A stretch of DNA of 64,000 bases. Origin: Artocarpus heterophyllus. Taxonomy: Eukaryota; Streptophyta; Magnoliopsida; Rosales; Moraceae. The DNA is taken from the NCBI GenBank assembly GCA_025403435.1, contig CM046330.1, positions 24,429,507-24,493,506 of the forward strand. Direction: 5' to 3'. Positions 1 to 12,570 of the stretch are shown in pieces. A program made the position numbers and the translations under genes. Position 1 is the first letter of the stretch; each line of letters starts with the position of its first letter. The notes under the pieces were generated by a model. The model was not told the origin of the DNA. It was given only the letters and a program-made list of their open reading frames with translations, and did no database searches.

Positions 1-2141
1 CTGCATTATCTAGACAAATTCTCTTGATTGTATAATCTAAGAATTGCGCCCGTGATCGGATTATTTGGTAAAGGAGTCTCGCAAATTGAAAATTACAAGT
101 AGATAACAAACAAACATGTGACCAACGTGTTGATACATCTATTTGTACCATAGAATATTGAAATGGTCCACATGATAGAATAATACGCCCACATATATCT
201 CCTTGAATTCGTTCCAAAAATGTAGGAGATTCAATTGTAACTTTCATTAGGGATGGCCTTATAATTAGTTTTCCATGAAAACAAGCAACACATGAAAAAT
301 CTTTGGACAAAAGAATCTTTTGGTTCTTTAAAGGATGTCTACTTGAATTTTTTATAATCTTTCCCATCCTTATTGGACACGGATGACCTAAACAATCGTG
401 CCAAATAATAAAATTCCTTCAACCTTTGGATTCTTTGTTCATCACCACGTAGGATTCAATTGGATTTATAAATGCATGATACAATCCAAAAGAGTATGTT
501 GGTAGCTTTTCTAATATTTGTTTCTTGCCTGAGACTTCAGACATAATATAAAGATATTCAACGTCTTTCCCATTTGTTGTCTCAATATGATAACCATTAC
601 GACGTATATCTTTAAAACTTGTAGTTTTTTTATCTACTAGAGTACATAGCATCATTAATTATAAATTTTATGCCACTAGGTAATAATATATTAGCTCTTT
701 TGAAGCCTTCAATGAGGTTTGCAACACTTGATATCGTACTAGCATTAGCTTCAGCTAATAAGAGACTGAAAGATATTTTTTATCTTTGAAAATAATGTGT
801 GTTGTTCCACTGCCCGCTAGGCAAAAGGCTTCACCATTAACTTTATTACTAGTGGAATGATTTTTGAAATCCACGTCTCTTCATGAAAAATAAAACAAAA
901 TAATTTGCTAAACATAATCTTTTTTTTTATAAAAAAACATATAGAGATTACAAAACATAATAAAAGCACACTGAAATTACAAGCACACTAAAATAAAAAC
1001 ACATCAAAACACAGTAAAAATTATGGATCAAATCATAAGTAAAAACAAACTGAAAATAATACACTAGGGATAAATTGGTGGGAGAACATCTTTCAAGCCA
1101 TATTGATGTTTCTCTAGCTAATTAAATTCTCAAAATTTCTCTCATGATTCTCAAAGAAATCTGCAACGTCCAAGTGTGTAAAATCTGTAGGACCATGGTG
1201 TTCAGTAAAGTTTGTCTCAATAAGATTTGTCTCTGTACATTTTCCTTTCTCTTTCAAGGAAGCTTGGTAAAGATCAGCAAAGTGTTTAGATGTACGACAT
1301 GTACATCTCCAATATCCTTTCATGCCACATCTACAGGCAACTATCTTCATTGTTCTTAGGGTCTTTATTCTGAAAACCCATTTCTTCTTGTTTTTCCTCA
1401 TTCTTCTCTTATTTTTTATGGCAAGATGCAACTTTCTTGAAATTCAAGGAGTTTTGGTTATAATTATCACGACTATGGCCTTGACCACGACCGCAACCGT
1501 AACCATGTCCACCATGCCGACCATGCCTAGGATATTGAACATATGCCACATTCACTTTAGGGAATGGCATTCATCCAATTGGGTGAGATTGATGATTTTT
1601 CATCTTTATTTTGTTCGACAATGAGAAGACATGATATTAATTCAGAATATTTCTTAAAGCCTCGCTCTTGATATTGCTATTGCAAAAGCACATTAGAGGC
1701 ATGAAAAATAGAGTATGTTTTTTCTAACATGTCTTCATCAGTAATACTTTCTTCGCATAATTTTAATTGAGAAGTAATTTTAAACATTGCAGAATTATAC
1801 TTGCTCAAAATTTTAAAATCTTGCAATCATAGGTACATCCAATTATAGTGAGTTTTAGGAAGTATTATAGTCTTTTGGTGGTCATATCTTTCCTTTAAAT
1901 TATTCCAAAGGATATATGGATCTTTTACCGTCAAATATTCAGTTTTCAATCCTTCATAGAGATAATGACAAAGGAATATCATTGCCTTTCCGCGATCCTA
2001 TGAGGATGCATCATTTTCTTCTTTTATTGTACTTCCAAGGTTCATAGCATCAAGGTGGATCTCAGCATCAAGAGTCCATGCCAAATAATTTTTGCCAGAA
2101 ATATCAAGAGCAATGAACTCAAGCTTTGTAAGATTTGACAT
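1..2141 (-). pseudogene. Degraded copia gag-pol (gag, zinc knuckle, pre-integrase, start of integrase)
   Basis: Gag starts at an ATG at 2141 (minus): MSNLTKLEFIALDISGKNY then DAEIHLDAMNLGSTIKEEND, typical of the UBN2 gag family. A stop (CAG to TAG type) follows at about 2000, after which the frame continues (DRGKAM, then LYEGLKTEYLTVKD and LWNNLKERYDHQKT, 1990-1865). A glycine/arginine-rich stretch at about 1440-1540 precedes a damaged zinc knuckle near 1330 (CRCGMKGYWRCTC). The GAG-pre-integrase core is readable at 419-655 (SFKDIRRNGYHIETTNGKDV, EYLYIM) and the integrase HHCC region opens near 360-400 (WHDCLGHP). Positions 1-300 hold integrase-core remnants. Stops and frameshifts throughout rule out a product. 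Confidence 0.8.
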
Positions 2142-2896
2142 TTTGTCAACTATTATATGACAAATAATAAAGTCAATAATATATATATATATATGAACAT
2201 TGCATAACGATAATAGCAATATATTTAATGAAATAAAAAAATGCTACAACTGTGAAACAATTCTGATTACCAATAAATATATCCAACATTTTACAATATA
2301 TGTTGTTGTCAACAAAATTGAAATATATATGAAGCATTGATAGCATTAATAAAGAGAAAAAATTATGTAATAAACTTCATTCACCATAAATATAATAAAG
2401 TAATTTCTAGACAATTTATTGTTAATAAAAGAAAATGACATACTCCACCATATAAAAAAAATAATGGGAATCCTATTTATTATGGTAATAAAGAATTGAA
2501 ACATAATTACTATATGACTGTCATGATAAAAATATATATTTTTTAATTCCGTATAGACTTGTAAGACTTGTCATTCTACAGACTCATAAGCTACATGCTA
2601 ATAAAGACAAGTACATGTATATCTATCCCATGAGAACAAATTATTACTATCAATATACATGCGTGAGTGTAAAACTGCAAAGTGATATATAAGTTGTAAT
2701 TGAAAACAAGGTATAAGAAAATGTGTGTTAAGGCATTATGACAAGCATGGAAAAAGGAACAAGGATATATATAAATGCTAACTAAGGCAATAAGCACTAA
2801 AAACCAATTATGTCAATGAGAAATAATACAAATATTAAGAAGTAACAACATGCTCTACTAAAATTTTACCTTGATAAGAAATGATGGTTAGAATTG

Positions 2897-2908
2897 TTGC
2901 TGATAACA
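2897..2908 (-). other. Primer binding site (initiator Met-tRNA type), left-edge copia
   Basis: Minus strand reads TGTTATCAGCAA immediately after the LTR end. It resembles the plant copia primer site complementary to the 3' end of tRNA-Met (TGGTATCAGAGC) with a few mismatches. Its position between the LTR and gag supports the call. Confidence 0.45.
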
Positions 2909-3263
2909 TGTCATAAAACAAAACAAAATATAAGAAAAGACTAAAGAGAACAAGAGAGAAGACAAAAGAGAAAATAAGAGACAAAGCAACTTTCTATACT
3001 TTCACTTGTGAGGGATAAAACATACAAGCTTAGCACAACCTCTATTTATAGGCCAGAATCATAATTAGAATTAATAGTAATAGACATAACTTACATAAGT
3101 TACGTATACAATTAAGAGAGACTTAATGTGCAATATTAAAAAGATTCAATGGTCAGATAATGTAGTATAAATGTGAATTATAAATTTGCAATAAAACCAT
3201 TGCATGCAACTCATGGCATATCAAGGGGTGGCATCCACACATACACACACTTGATTCACAACA
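2909..3263 (-). repeat. Probable 5' LTR of the left-edge copia element
   Basis: On the minus strand this stretch begins TGTTGTGAATC (3263) and ends TGACA (2909), the TG...CA form of LTRs. It carries a TATA box (minus-strand TATAAATAG, 3042-3050) with a purine/pyrimidine-biased segment downstream, and it is followed directly by a primer-site-like sequence. About 355 bp is an ordinary copia LTR length. The outer boundary is inferred from the TG dinucleotide alone, since the partner LTR is not in the window. Confidence 0.5.
3042..3050 (-). promoter_or_regulatory. TATA box of left-edge copia LTR
   Basis: Minus-strand TATAAATAG inside GGCCTATAAATAGAGG, about 220 bp into the proposed LTR and reading toward gag. 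This is the expected place for the LTR promoter. Confidence 0.5.
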
Positions 3264-4199
3264 ATTCTTTATTTTTTATTAAAACATCAAGATTTGTCAT
3301 TTTTCTCAAAAACTTTAAATAACAATTTCCGCCTCTTTTCGAGTAAGTGTATAATTGTCCATTCATGCAACATTATCTGCTTCAAGGCCATGATCTTTGA
3401 TGAGGATTTTTTGAGATATTTATGTTTTATGCCACACTTTTTAGGTGTGGATTCATTTGTACCACATCAAAAAACTATCTAATTGAGTGCTACAAATAAA
3501 GATGACAATTAGATTAAAAAGACTAATACAATCTTAGTGGCAATAAAAAACTATCTTATTTTTATAAAATCTAATTTGTACTTTGAGAATACATTTGGTA
3601 CTATAAATTATAGTATAATAATATAGCATGGTATTTTTTGCAATTATTTTTTTAGTGGCAAAATCAATCCAAGTGTTGTCTATGTGGCATATGTATAAAG
3701 AGCCCGATTTTTTTTACCATCTTTTGTGAGATTTTTAGTAATACTAGTGGATAATTTATGCAAGATTTTCTTTTGGAGAGGTTTTTTTTTTTTTTTTGAG
3801 AGGATAATTTTTTTTGGTTATGTGAAGTTACTTCAAACTCAAACTCAAACTCAACTATTAATTTTGTTAATGGTTTTTGATGTGTGTGACACCTATAATT
3901 GTTACGATCACACATAGCATGATCCTATTTTTACCACTAACACCATGATATGTGTGATACCCATGCTTGTCCCTTATCATTTAATATTCTCCTTTTCTTT
4001 TTTAATCTGAAAATGAAAGATTCGAACTATATCCCTTATAGTAAGGTTGGAGTGTGAAATTTTCAAACGAAGCATATTCCTGGTCTCATTTTCGTAAAAT
4101 CAATGAAAATATTTAAGCTAAAAGTAAAAGCAACTTAAATCAAAGTTTATTTTTCAATCACTTTCGAAAGTGTACTACATATTTATTAATTCAACAAGT
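3264..4199. other. Intergenic AT-rich DNA, no gene seen
   Basis: No supportable gene. It holds long T tracts (3781-3797), a short tandem hexamer run (ACTCAA-type, about 3836-3856) and simple AT-rich sequence. Small open frames on both strands here lack any recognisable domain. Confidence 0.6.
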
Positions 4200-5760
4200 T
4201 TAATTGGGTTGCAATACATAACTCCCGCCTTTACTATTACACTTCTTTAGGTTTTGAATACATTGAATTTGATGAATAAGCATGGGACGAGAATATTCCT
4301 CATTCAATTTGAATGTGACCTTTTCATATTTACAATAATGTGGAAATAACTGTGGCCATCTCAGAGGAGCAACCCTAGTTGGTGTAATATTTGGATCTGA
4401 TTGAGATGTGCAGAAGATCCAAATACGAACAAGTGACCATATTTTCTCTATTCTAGCCACCTCATCTCTGCCAAATGTAATTAAGAGTATGTCCTACTTC
4501 TTAGCTATAATTGTAAAAATCGGTTGACCAGCCGATATGAAATTTGTTACTCTTCATATGTATACCCCACCTGATTATAGATTATTGTACTAACGAACTC
4601 TCTGCTTCTCATAAATATTCAACATATGAGTGGGAGAAAGAGAATAAAGTTTTTGTACACGTTGTTAATTTAGAATGGCCTTTTTTATTTTTTCTTTTAT
4701 TTATTTATTTATTTGAAATTAAGTTGTAGAGGAGTACTTTACTACTACTATTATTGCGTAAATGCAATTTCATTTTCACCCTCGAAATTGTAATGAAAAT
4801 ATAAATGCGACGTATATAATTATGTGGGGACTATTAGATCCTTTGTTTTTCTTTGACAAATAATATTGTTTCGCCGATCTTGTCATTTGTTCGTGAGAAT
4901 ATTATTCCCCAAAAAGTTTTTTTTTTAATTTGTTAGTTAATATTATTATTTATATGAAATTAACATGTAGCTTTTCACACCAAAATTTATTAGTTTTTTT
5001 TTTTTTGGCTGAAAACTCCCAATTTGCACACATTTTATAGAGAAAGAACCATTAATTGGAGAATTATTATCAGTAATGTCCCCAACGAGGTTACAAACAA
5101 ACGTGTGTAAATGACATGCTTGTGGAAGTTAAAACATTTAGTTCGGACTTGTAGTGCTCTTCTAATTCTCCCATCCTCATTGAAGGTGAAATAACGATGA
5201 AATAATAAGGATGGAAGTAAAAGTTGGTACAACTCTAATCAATAATCATAGTAAGAGAATTCTTAGTGCTCATAATTAATGTCAGTAATATTCCCCATCA
5301 TAACGCATCCCAATATTGGTTGGCTGATTAAGTAGGTATAAGCTAATTCTTAGTGCTCATAATTGTAAGTAAATATTCTCCTTCATAAATTAGCATTTCA
5401 ACCTAATATTGGTCAGCTGTTCAGAACATATTTCATTTCTTCGCTGTAACTTTCTGGAGTTAACGGGGGTAGTCTAATTAACTGGGAATGCTACCGTTTT
5501 GTATGGGGACAAAAAAGAAAAAGCAAAGAAATAAGGTTCTCTCTTTTTAATAGAAGACTGTTGTGTTGTTGTAGTAGATAAGGGCCAGAGTGTCAAAAAC
5601 CATCCCCTTTTTTTCTTTAAGTTGAAAGTTTTTTATTTTTCTTGTATTTTTATTTTTTTTTCCTTTTAAGTTGAAAGTTGTGTAGAAAGAGCAACCAGCT
5701 GTTAGTCCCTAAACGTGATCATAGACAGTGATAGGTCCGAGGGTGTTTAAGAACTTAGTT
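4200..5760. repeat. Diverged duplicated unit, copy A
   Basis: First of at least four related stretches. Landmarks shared with copy B: a block with ATATTTACAATAATGTGGAA (4326; B at 7950), one with TTAAGAGTATGTCCTACTT (4481; B at 8096), and the GAATATTATTCC block (4896; B at 8523; C at 11567). Shared with B, C and D: the GAATTCTTAGTGCTCATAAT block (5256; C at 12902; D split by a MITE). Shared with B and C: a block centred on CTGGAGTTA (5453; B at 10199; C at 13077). A further segment with GAGTGTCAAAAA (5588) recurs at 11068. No coding frame is conserved between copies, so this is probably duplicated non-coding DNA, a decayed gene flank or an unrecognised repeat. Confidence 0.65.
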
Positions 5761-6057
5761 CAAACCAATTGGTCGAATTGAACACACTGTAGCAATTTAA
5801 ATTTTATGAAAAAAATATCATAGTAAATTAATGTGAACTGCAGACGGCAATTTGCACCGTGACTGTTAAACACTTTCATATACATTAAAATTAATTTAAA
5901 AAAAGAAAAACTCATTGATAATTTATTAAGTATTATAGTTCTTGAAAGTTTGCATGTAAATACACTTTCTTAATTATATTATTTAATTCATAGCTATGAT
6001 TACATATACTTTAATGAACCAATTTTAGTTTTTGAAGCCAAAAAGTCTTAAGGAATT

Positions 6058-6600
6058 GGCAAAATTTTGTTAAAATTAGACAATAAACGCTACTACAAAA
6101 TTTAAGAGTAGACTACGCTTATTTTACAATGTTTTATGAAAAAATAATCTAATGTATTGAAAAAAAAAAGTTGCATAAAGATTCCTATGTTTTAAAAACT
6201 GTATTTTAAAGAACCGTCATCTATACTCGAAAGTTAAAAGAAAATGTATTAAATGAATAATACAAAGATTTTCGTATTTTAGAAATCCACATATTTATAT
6301 AATTAGATGACAATTTTTCTAGCCGTAAAACCGTCATCTAAGATAAAATAAAATAAAAATAAATAAAAAAGCATAGTTTTTCAATTCATCCCTTTTATAA
6401 AAAAAATTCACATTTTTTGTCTTATAATTTCTATCACTCTCTTCTATCTAGTCTCTCTCTAATTTACAAACTCCAATTTTTTTTTTCTCTCAAATCCCCC
6501 TCTCTCTTCCTCTACTCTCAACTCTCTCTCTAATTCCCTCCTTGCGTGGCATTCCAACCTTCATCGCTTTATGTAGATGTGAACCTTTTTCCCCCTCTAG
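6058..6600 (+). repeat. CACTA-like 5' end fragment, copy 1
   Basis: Similar in order and content to 13267-13860. Both begin with an ACGCTACT motif near the left edge (6089; 13285), carry repeated AGAAATCCACA and CATCTAA/TAGATG motifs in both orientations (subterminal repeats of CACTA type, for example ACCGTCATCTA at 6212 and its inverse near 6306), and pass into a long CT-rich stretch (6425-6560) like the leader in front of CACTA transposase genes. No clean CACTA terminus or target duplication was found, so the class is inferred. Confidence 0.45.
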
Positions 6601-6894
6601 TCCTTTTTCTATTGAATTTTGTCTGGAGAGTGTTCAACATCGCATATCCATAGTTGTTTTTTTTTTTCCAGCTGTGTGAGTCCCACTTCAAAAAAAATGA
6701 AAAAAAAAAAAATAGAAGAAGCTCCCAAGTTCTTCGCTCTTTTCGTGAGTCTCGGTTTTATTTTTTGGTTCCCAATTATAGGTCTTGTCTGGCCGTTGTT
6801 TTGTTTTTTTAAACTCTATTGTTTTTATTTCATCTTAATAATAAATAAATAGAAGATTTGATACGGGATAGGATATATAATAGGATCCGAATTT

Positions 6895-7050
6895 CTTATT
6901 TTATTGGCTGTCCCTTAATATTCTTTTAAGAACTTATCTAAATTGAAGAATTTGACAACATAATAAATACTAAATACTAAAACTATTTGAGCAATTAATG
7001 AGTTGTCAAAATTATATTGGTATGACAGCCAATAGAATAACATATTTAAG
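6895..7050. mobile_element. Possible small MITE with ATTGGCTGTC inverted ends
   Basis: ATTGGCTGTC at about 6904 is inverted as GACAGCCAAT at about 7025, with further matching AT-rich bases on both sides. The spacing of about 150 bp and the non-coding interior fit a MITE. I could not fix a target duplication. Confidence 0.35.
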
Positions 7051-7059
7051 CTTATATAG

Positions 7060-7900
7060 TGGATGCCAACCTAGTTGCTTGTTACTAATCCCTCTCACAG
7101 ATTAGTTAAAAAGAAAAAATGGGACTAGAATATTTCTCATGTGGGAACTTGTAAGTAAAACCAGAAATAGAAGCTAAGAATATTTAAAATATGAACAAGT
7201 TTGAGGTGTATAGAAATATTTTCCTTAAAGGTTTTATTGTCCCCACAATTAAATTTATTGATGGGTTATATCGGCAAATTACAAGTAAGATACAACAAAC
7301 CATCAAACACAATATTTAGTAATAATATCGTGCTACTAAACAAAATTGAAACCTATTAATTTTTTGAAGATTTAATAACACACAATGGCGTCATTTCATG
7401 AACTATTATAACCATTTAAACTCATGCAGCCTTTCACACATAAAGGTATATTTTCGTGTAAAAGTATCTATTCATGTAACATTATAATTATTACAACAGA
7501 TATGTCCATTTGTAATAACATTTAGGTTTGTATAAAAACATACAACCAATCAAGTTAATAGTTTCAAAACAATTTAAAAGGCACAATGTTTGAGCATTTA
7601 ATATTTCAGCATTTTGGGTTGGCATTGCAGTGCCACCTTCACGGCGCGGAGTATCAGCAGACTAGCGCTGCACTATGACCTAACTAGTATGGCAGCGCCA
7701 ACTTTTTGTCACCCAGCACTGTAGCACCCTAACTGGCACGGAAGCGTTAGTTCCCTGCCTATAAAACATTTTGCTAAATTTAAATTCTTGAAAATTACAC
7801 ATTTTCATTAAACGTTTTGCTGGATTTAAATTCTTGAAAATTACACATTTACACATTTTTTTTTATCTTTCATATGTATCCTAGACTCCAAATAAATTGT
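7060..7900. other. Intergenic DNA with GC-richer island and 49-bp tandem duplication
   Basis: No gene seen. 7600-7760 is noticeably GC-richer than its surroundings (GCAGTGCC, GGCAGCGCC, GCGCTGCACT-type motifs). Directly after it a stretch of about 49 bp is repeated in tandem (about 7763-7811 and 7812-7860, core TTTAAATTCTTGAAAATTAC). Both look like transposon debris but no family is recognisable. Confidence 0.5.
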
Positions 7901-9156
7901 GAGATATGTTACAATCTCTCTACTACCTCATTCAATTTGAATTCTTTTTATATTTACAATAATGTGGAAATAACTGTGCTCTCAGCAGAAAAAATATTAG
8001 TTGGTATGACTGGATGATTGATGGAGAGAAGATCCAACTGCGTATAATTTAATGTCTCTTTCCCAGCCTATCCACCTCATCTTCGCCATATATAATTAAG
8101 AGTATGTCCTACTTTTTAATGCCCTTTGAGCTATTCTGTAAAAATCGGTTGAAATTTGCTACCATTTATATGCATATACCCCACCTGTATATATGACTGT
8201 ACTAGCAAACATTCTGCTCGAACTCTTCTTCTCATATTAATATTTCTGAATAGAAAGAATAAAGTTCGTTGTAAACTTTGTAGAATATTCATTTTGTTTC
8301 TGTTTTTGCTTTTTTTTATTTTTTTATTTTTTTCTTATTGAAACTGAGTAGTAGACGAGTACTTTACAAGTTCTTTTATTACTGCGTATTTGCATTTTCT
8401 TATTTTCATTTTGGAATGCATATAGAGATGTGTATATAGGATGAGGGAAATTCTTTTTTTTTTTTTTGTCTTTCTTTGACCAATAATGTTTCAGTATCTT
8501 TTCTTTTTTTTTGTCATACATAAGAATATTATTCCACCGTAAAGATTCTTTAAAAAATAAAAAATCAAGGGAGTGGCTAATTTTGGCCACCTTTTATGTA
8601 AATAGTGATTTTGACAAATAACCAAACCTTTAAGAAATAAAGAAATGATTATTTTTTTCATTCCAGTGTATCATTGTTTAATATCAATACAATCACATCG
8701 TTGACTAATAATAGTTTATCATTTATAAACCAATAAATTACTGAATGCAATTATTTAATTATTACCTATATTGGTTAATTAGAAATGAACCACAAAGTTA
8801 AGCAATGATTAACCGCAAATCTTTACATCACAATATTGACCATTTTAAATAAAATCATTTCTTTAATTTCTTAAACCTTTGGCCATTTATTTAATAAAAG
8901 CTTAAAAATCATTTACCCCAACTCTCAATTTTTTTAATTATTTATATCAAAGTGGCTTGTAGCTTTTTGGTTGCGGCGTCAAGTTTTTTTTTTAAGTCTT
9001 TTATTATTATTATTTTATTTTTTATTTTGCTGAAAACATCCAACTTGCATCTTAGGCAACATTCATCTTCTAATTGACGGGAAAAAAATTTAAATAAAAC
9101 ACGTGACTTTTCACTCATTAGAAATCACAAAGTTGTAATCAAACGTATATAAAGGA

Positions 9157-9687
9157 GGGTAAATTTTACGAATTCCTCCTAAACTATGTCAATTCTGTTA
9201 ATATATACCTTACAAATTTGAAAACGAATATACATGTCCTTAAAGTATAATATTTCTCCAAATTCACTCTTAAACTTTGAAAACGTTGTTCTTTGGATGG
9301 AAATGCTAAATTTTCTTTTGATATAAGATTAGATATGATATTTAAGGCTTAATATGAATGTTCTTTTAGCTTTAAATGAACTAGTTGGGCACCAAACTAT
9401 CTTATATTTGGTCTTTAGAATGCCTATTCAAACTAGAGAAATAGATGGAGGAGAAGCGAAAAACTACAATAACTCAAATTAGTTTTTTAAAGGTTTTAAA
9501 TAAACTGATAAATTTATTCTTCTAATAAGGGTAACAAGTATTATTTTGTCTAATACCATGTTTTAAACTTAAGGGGGTGAATATAGAGAAATATTATAGT
9601 TCAGAGGATACAACAAGTATGTTTTATAGTTTAGGGGGCTATTTTGACAAAATGATATAGTTTAAGGAGAATTCTTAAAATTTACCT
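9157..9687. mobile_element. MULE-like foldback MITE with 9-bp target duplication
   Basis: The ends are inverted repeats: GGGTAAATTTTACGAATTCC at the left and its inverse ending AAAATTTACCT at the right. Homology continues inward for about 100 bp (TCCTAAACTATG against the inverse of TATAGTTTAAGGA). It is flanked by TATAAAGGA (9148-9156) and TATAGAGGA (9688-9696), a 9-bp direct repeat with one mismatch, as expected for Mutator-like elements. Copy A of the surrounding unit (about 5095-5130) lacks this insert. No transposase is encoded. Confidence 0.7.
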
Positions 9688-10289
9688 TATAGAGGATATA
9701 CATGTGAAAGTTAAATTAAATAGTTAGGACTTTTCTTCCATGCATAATCCGCATTGAAGATGAAGACCTATTTGTTATTAGTTGATTTTAACTAACTTTT
9801 CAGTTAAAAACGATGTAAAACTCTTACATGTTACAGTAAAAGCAAAAAAGTTGTTACAGTAAAAGCAAAAAAGTTGTTATAGTGTGAAGCTCTCACATGC
9901 TAAAATGTTTACAATTTCAACCAATAATTCTAATCACTATATCAAACACTCTAGAACTAACGAAAGAAGTGCAAGTGGGTAGCACTCTAATTGTTATGGT
10001 AAGCGAATTCTTTGTACCTATATAATATTCTCCATCATAATGCAATTATTGTTTAGCTGATTAAAGTAGGTAGAAATTATGCTAAGCGAATTCTCGGTGC
10101 TCAGAGTAATAATATTCTTCATCTAAATGCATTGCAAGGTGCAACCCAATGTTGGTTAGCTGCTTATTAAAGCATATTGCAGTTGTTCGATTTAACTTCT
10201 GGAGTTATAAGCAATAGTCTAATTAAGGGGGCCTGTGCTGCCACCCACGTGGGAACAAAAAGGAGAAATAAAAGAGGGTTTAAAGATTT

Positions 10290-11060
10290 TGTTGCTTTTT
10301 TTTTTAAACTAGTCAAAAACATGCACTCCGCAATCCACACGTAAGTATCAAGCATGTTAACAAGATAAATGAGTAAAAAATTGAGGAAAAAAATATATGT
10401 GAAAATAGGACAAGAATGAAAAAACAAATATGTATGAAAAAAGTAAAAAAAAAAAATAAGATAGAAAATGAAAGAAAAAAAAAAAAACACGTTTCGGCGT
10501 TTCTGCTATGTGGGGGCGGCATGCCGAAACTGATTTATTCTTTATATAGATGTTATAGATAGGTAGAGAACTTTATTAAAAAAAAATAGAAATTTAAACA
10601 AATTGAGGCATAAAAAAGTTTAGCAAAATAATATAAACCTAAAATAAAAATAAAAATAAGTAGCACACGAGAAAAATCTTTAGTTTTCAAATCTTAAAGT
10701 TTTTCCCCCTCGAGCTCTACGTTTTGTATGATGAATTTTTCTCTTCCAACTTATTGTTTAATTTCTTCCTAAAAATAGCAAGATTTGACAATTTTTTTCC
10801 CAAGAACCTACTTGTTTTAAGCAAGTATGATCTTGTAACATTATCCTCTTCAAAGCTATACTATTTAGAAGATCTCCATCCGCTGTATCCTCCCAAAGTA
10901 GTCTATTTATTCTCTTTGGAACATCCAGTTGATAAACTATGACCACCTTTGCAGGGCCAGTTGTAAGATTAACCTCAAATTGATACCATGAAAACTCTGA
11001 GCGACAAGAGGATTTATATTCGACAGCATTGTATTTTTACCAGCCTTGTCATAAGAAGCT
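10290..11060. other. Intergenic A/T-tract DNA, no gene seen
   Basis: Long A and T tracts generate open frames on both strands with low-complexity Phe/Leu or Lys content and no domain. A short GC-rich palindromic pair (GTTTCGGC at 10491 and GCCGAAAC at 10523) is the only structured feature. Confidence 0.5.
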
Positions 11061-12034
11061 AAGGATTTTGAGTGTCAAAAAACACTCTGCCTCTTTTTTT
11101 TTTTAACTGAAAGTTGTGAAGGGGAACAAAAAGCTTGGTCCCTGGGCGTGACCGTCGGTTTTGCGTGATTTTGCTTTTTGTTCTAGTGAGGGCAATACAC
11201 AATTATGCACACACACATACACACATATATATATTATTAAAAATTATATGTGAACTGATGATATTAAAAGAGTAATTTGTCTGCTCCATTTGTGTGTCTA
11301 TTTAGATATTGGATTTGGAATTTGAAACTATATTATATGAAACAAGCTTTTTTATTTTTGAGTTTTCCATTGAAATTCAATGGTAAGACGGTTGAATTTT
11401 TTTTCATTATTTTTATTTTAAAATGCCAATAGAAATGTTGTATATGTAATAAGGAGCTATATTAGATATTTTTTCTTTTTTTGGCCAATAATGTTTCACT
11501 GATCGCATCTCTTATTATTTGTATGTTTTTCTAATTTTCTTATCCACCGATTTTGTCCTCATAATAAAAATATTATTCCCCACGAAAGTTTTTTTTTTTT
11601 TTGCTTATTATTATATAGGAATTCTTATGATGTAGAAGGCACTTTTGCTTCATAGGTGGAGCTGGTGTTTTACGCATTATATTAGAATTTTAACATTCTG
11701 ATATGCCACTATTTATAACAAAATTTCCAACAAATGATACAAAATTGCTTCCAGTCGTAAATCAAATTGTTAAAAAATTTTCTTTGACGGCTAAAATACC
11801 CATATATACTTTATCGATGGTACAAAATTGTTTTTTTACTATAAATTACATTTATATAACACCAACAATTTTAGTTGTGGCACCAATGTTTAGTTCGTTT
11901 CTTTTTCTTTCATAGGAAAAAAAAACAAAACAAAACAAAACAAAAACACACACACAACTAAAAGCACGAGACTTATCACCCATTAGAAAGAACCAATAAT
12001 TAAAGAATTATTACTACTATGTCTCAAACATTAA

Positions 12035-12420
12035 AGCTACTATGGTAGCTTGTATTGTATGGTATGTACGTAAGGTTCATTGGATAATACAATACAATGT
12101 TTATTGTATGATATATTTTCTATAATTATAAAAAATATAATTTACCCTCAATTTTTAGAAGATTATAGGTTTGGCCTAACCCTCTTGTTGGTCTAACTTT
12201 GACTTCTTGTTAGACATGAACTATGGACTGATATAAAATGATACAATATAAGATATCGAAAATGGGCCATATTCTATAATATGACATAAAACATATTAAT
12301 TTACTATTGTATTATTAACTTATACATTACAATGATAATACCTAATATTACATTAGTTTATTATATTATACAATGCTTTAATACGGTTCACTAAACATAG
12401 GCTAAATATTACGACATCAA
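12035..12420. mobile_element. MITE-like insert in copy C
   Basis: This AT-rich segment lies where copies A and B are continuous. Its right end (inverse of GGTTCACTAAACATAGGC) resembles the right end of the MITE at 16489-16602 (GGTGTGTCAAACATACGC), and the left part is rich in ATACAATACAATG-type runs like that element. Exact boundaries and target duplication are not clear. Confidence 0.4.
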
Positions 12421-12485
12421 AAACAACATATATAAGAGAAAGGCATGCTAAAGTTATACTAATTTGCACTATAGTCTTCTCCTAT

Positions 12486-12570
12486 CACTACAAGAATATG
12501 AACTATAAGCGGCAACATTTTTAGCGACAATATTTATCTTCGTTAAAAGTCTACTGTTTAAGTGGACAGA
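12486..12570 (+). mobile_element. CACTA-type terminus (solo or remnant)
   Basis: CACTACAAGAATATGAAC at 12486 matches the common plant CACTA terminal form CACTACAAGAA. It is followed by GCGGCAAC and TTTTAGCGACAATAT, the sort of GCGAC subterminal motif seen inside such elements. No opposite end was found, so this may be a truncated end or chance plus motif similarity. Confidence 0.4.

Larger units (their letters stand above)
1..3263 (-). mobile_element. Ty1-copia retrotransposon, 5' part, truncated by window edge
   Basis: Reading on the minus strand, this holds in order an LTR with a TATA box (2909-3263), a Met-tRNA-like primer site (2897-2908), a leader of about 750 bp, gag (from 2141 downward) and the start of pol (GAG-pre-integrase and integrase start) running off position 1. 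The order gag, zinc knuckle, pre-integrase, integrase is that of Ty1-copia. The gag type (UBN2-like, opening with MSNLTKLEF) differs from that of the two copia elements at 20.5-30.1 and 39.3-49.0 kb, so this is a separate family. No target duplication can be tested because the other LTR lies outside the window. It is plainly non-functional. Confidence 0.8.
7905..11175. repeat. Diverged duplicated unit, copy B (interrupted)
   Basis: Second copy of the unit at 4200-5760. Matching segments are 7920-8560, about 9060-9147 continuing at 9697-9780, 10000-10280, and 11060-11175. The interruption at 9157-9687 is a MULE-like foldback with its own target duplication. The gap 10290-11060 is unrelated non-coding sequence absent from copy A. 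Confidence 0.6.

Noticed and set aside
4200..4460. 86-residue minus-strand frame
   Set aside because: Lies in duplicated unit copy A, but the frame is not preserved in copy B and no family was recognised.
6619..6852. 77-residue hydrophobic plus-strand frame
   Set aside because: Generated by T-rich sequence after a CACTA-like leader; no domain or signal of selection.
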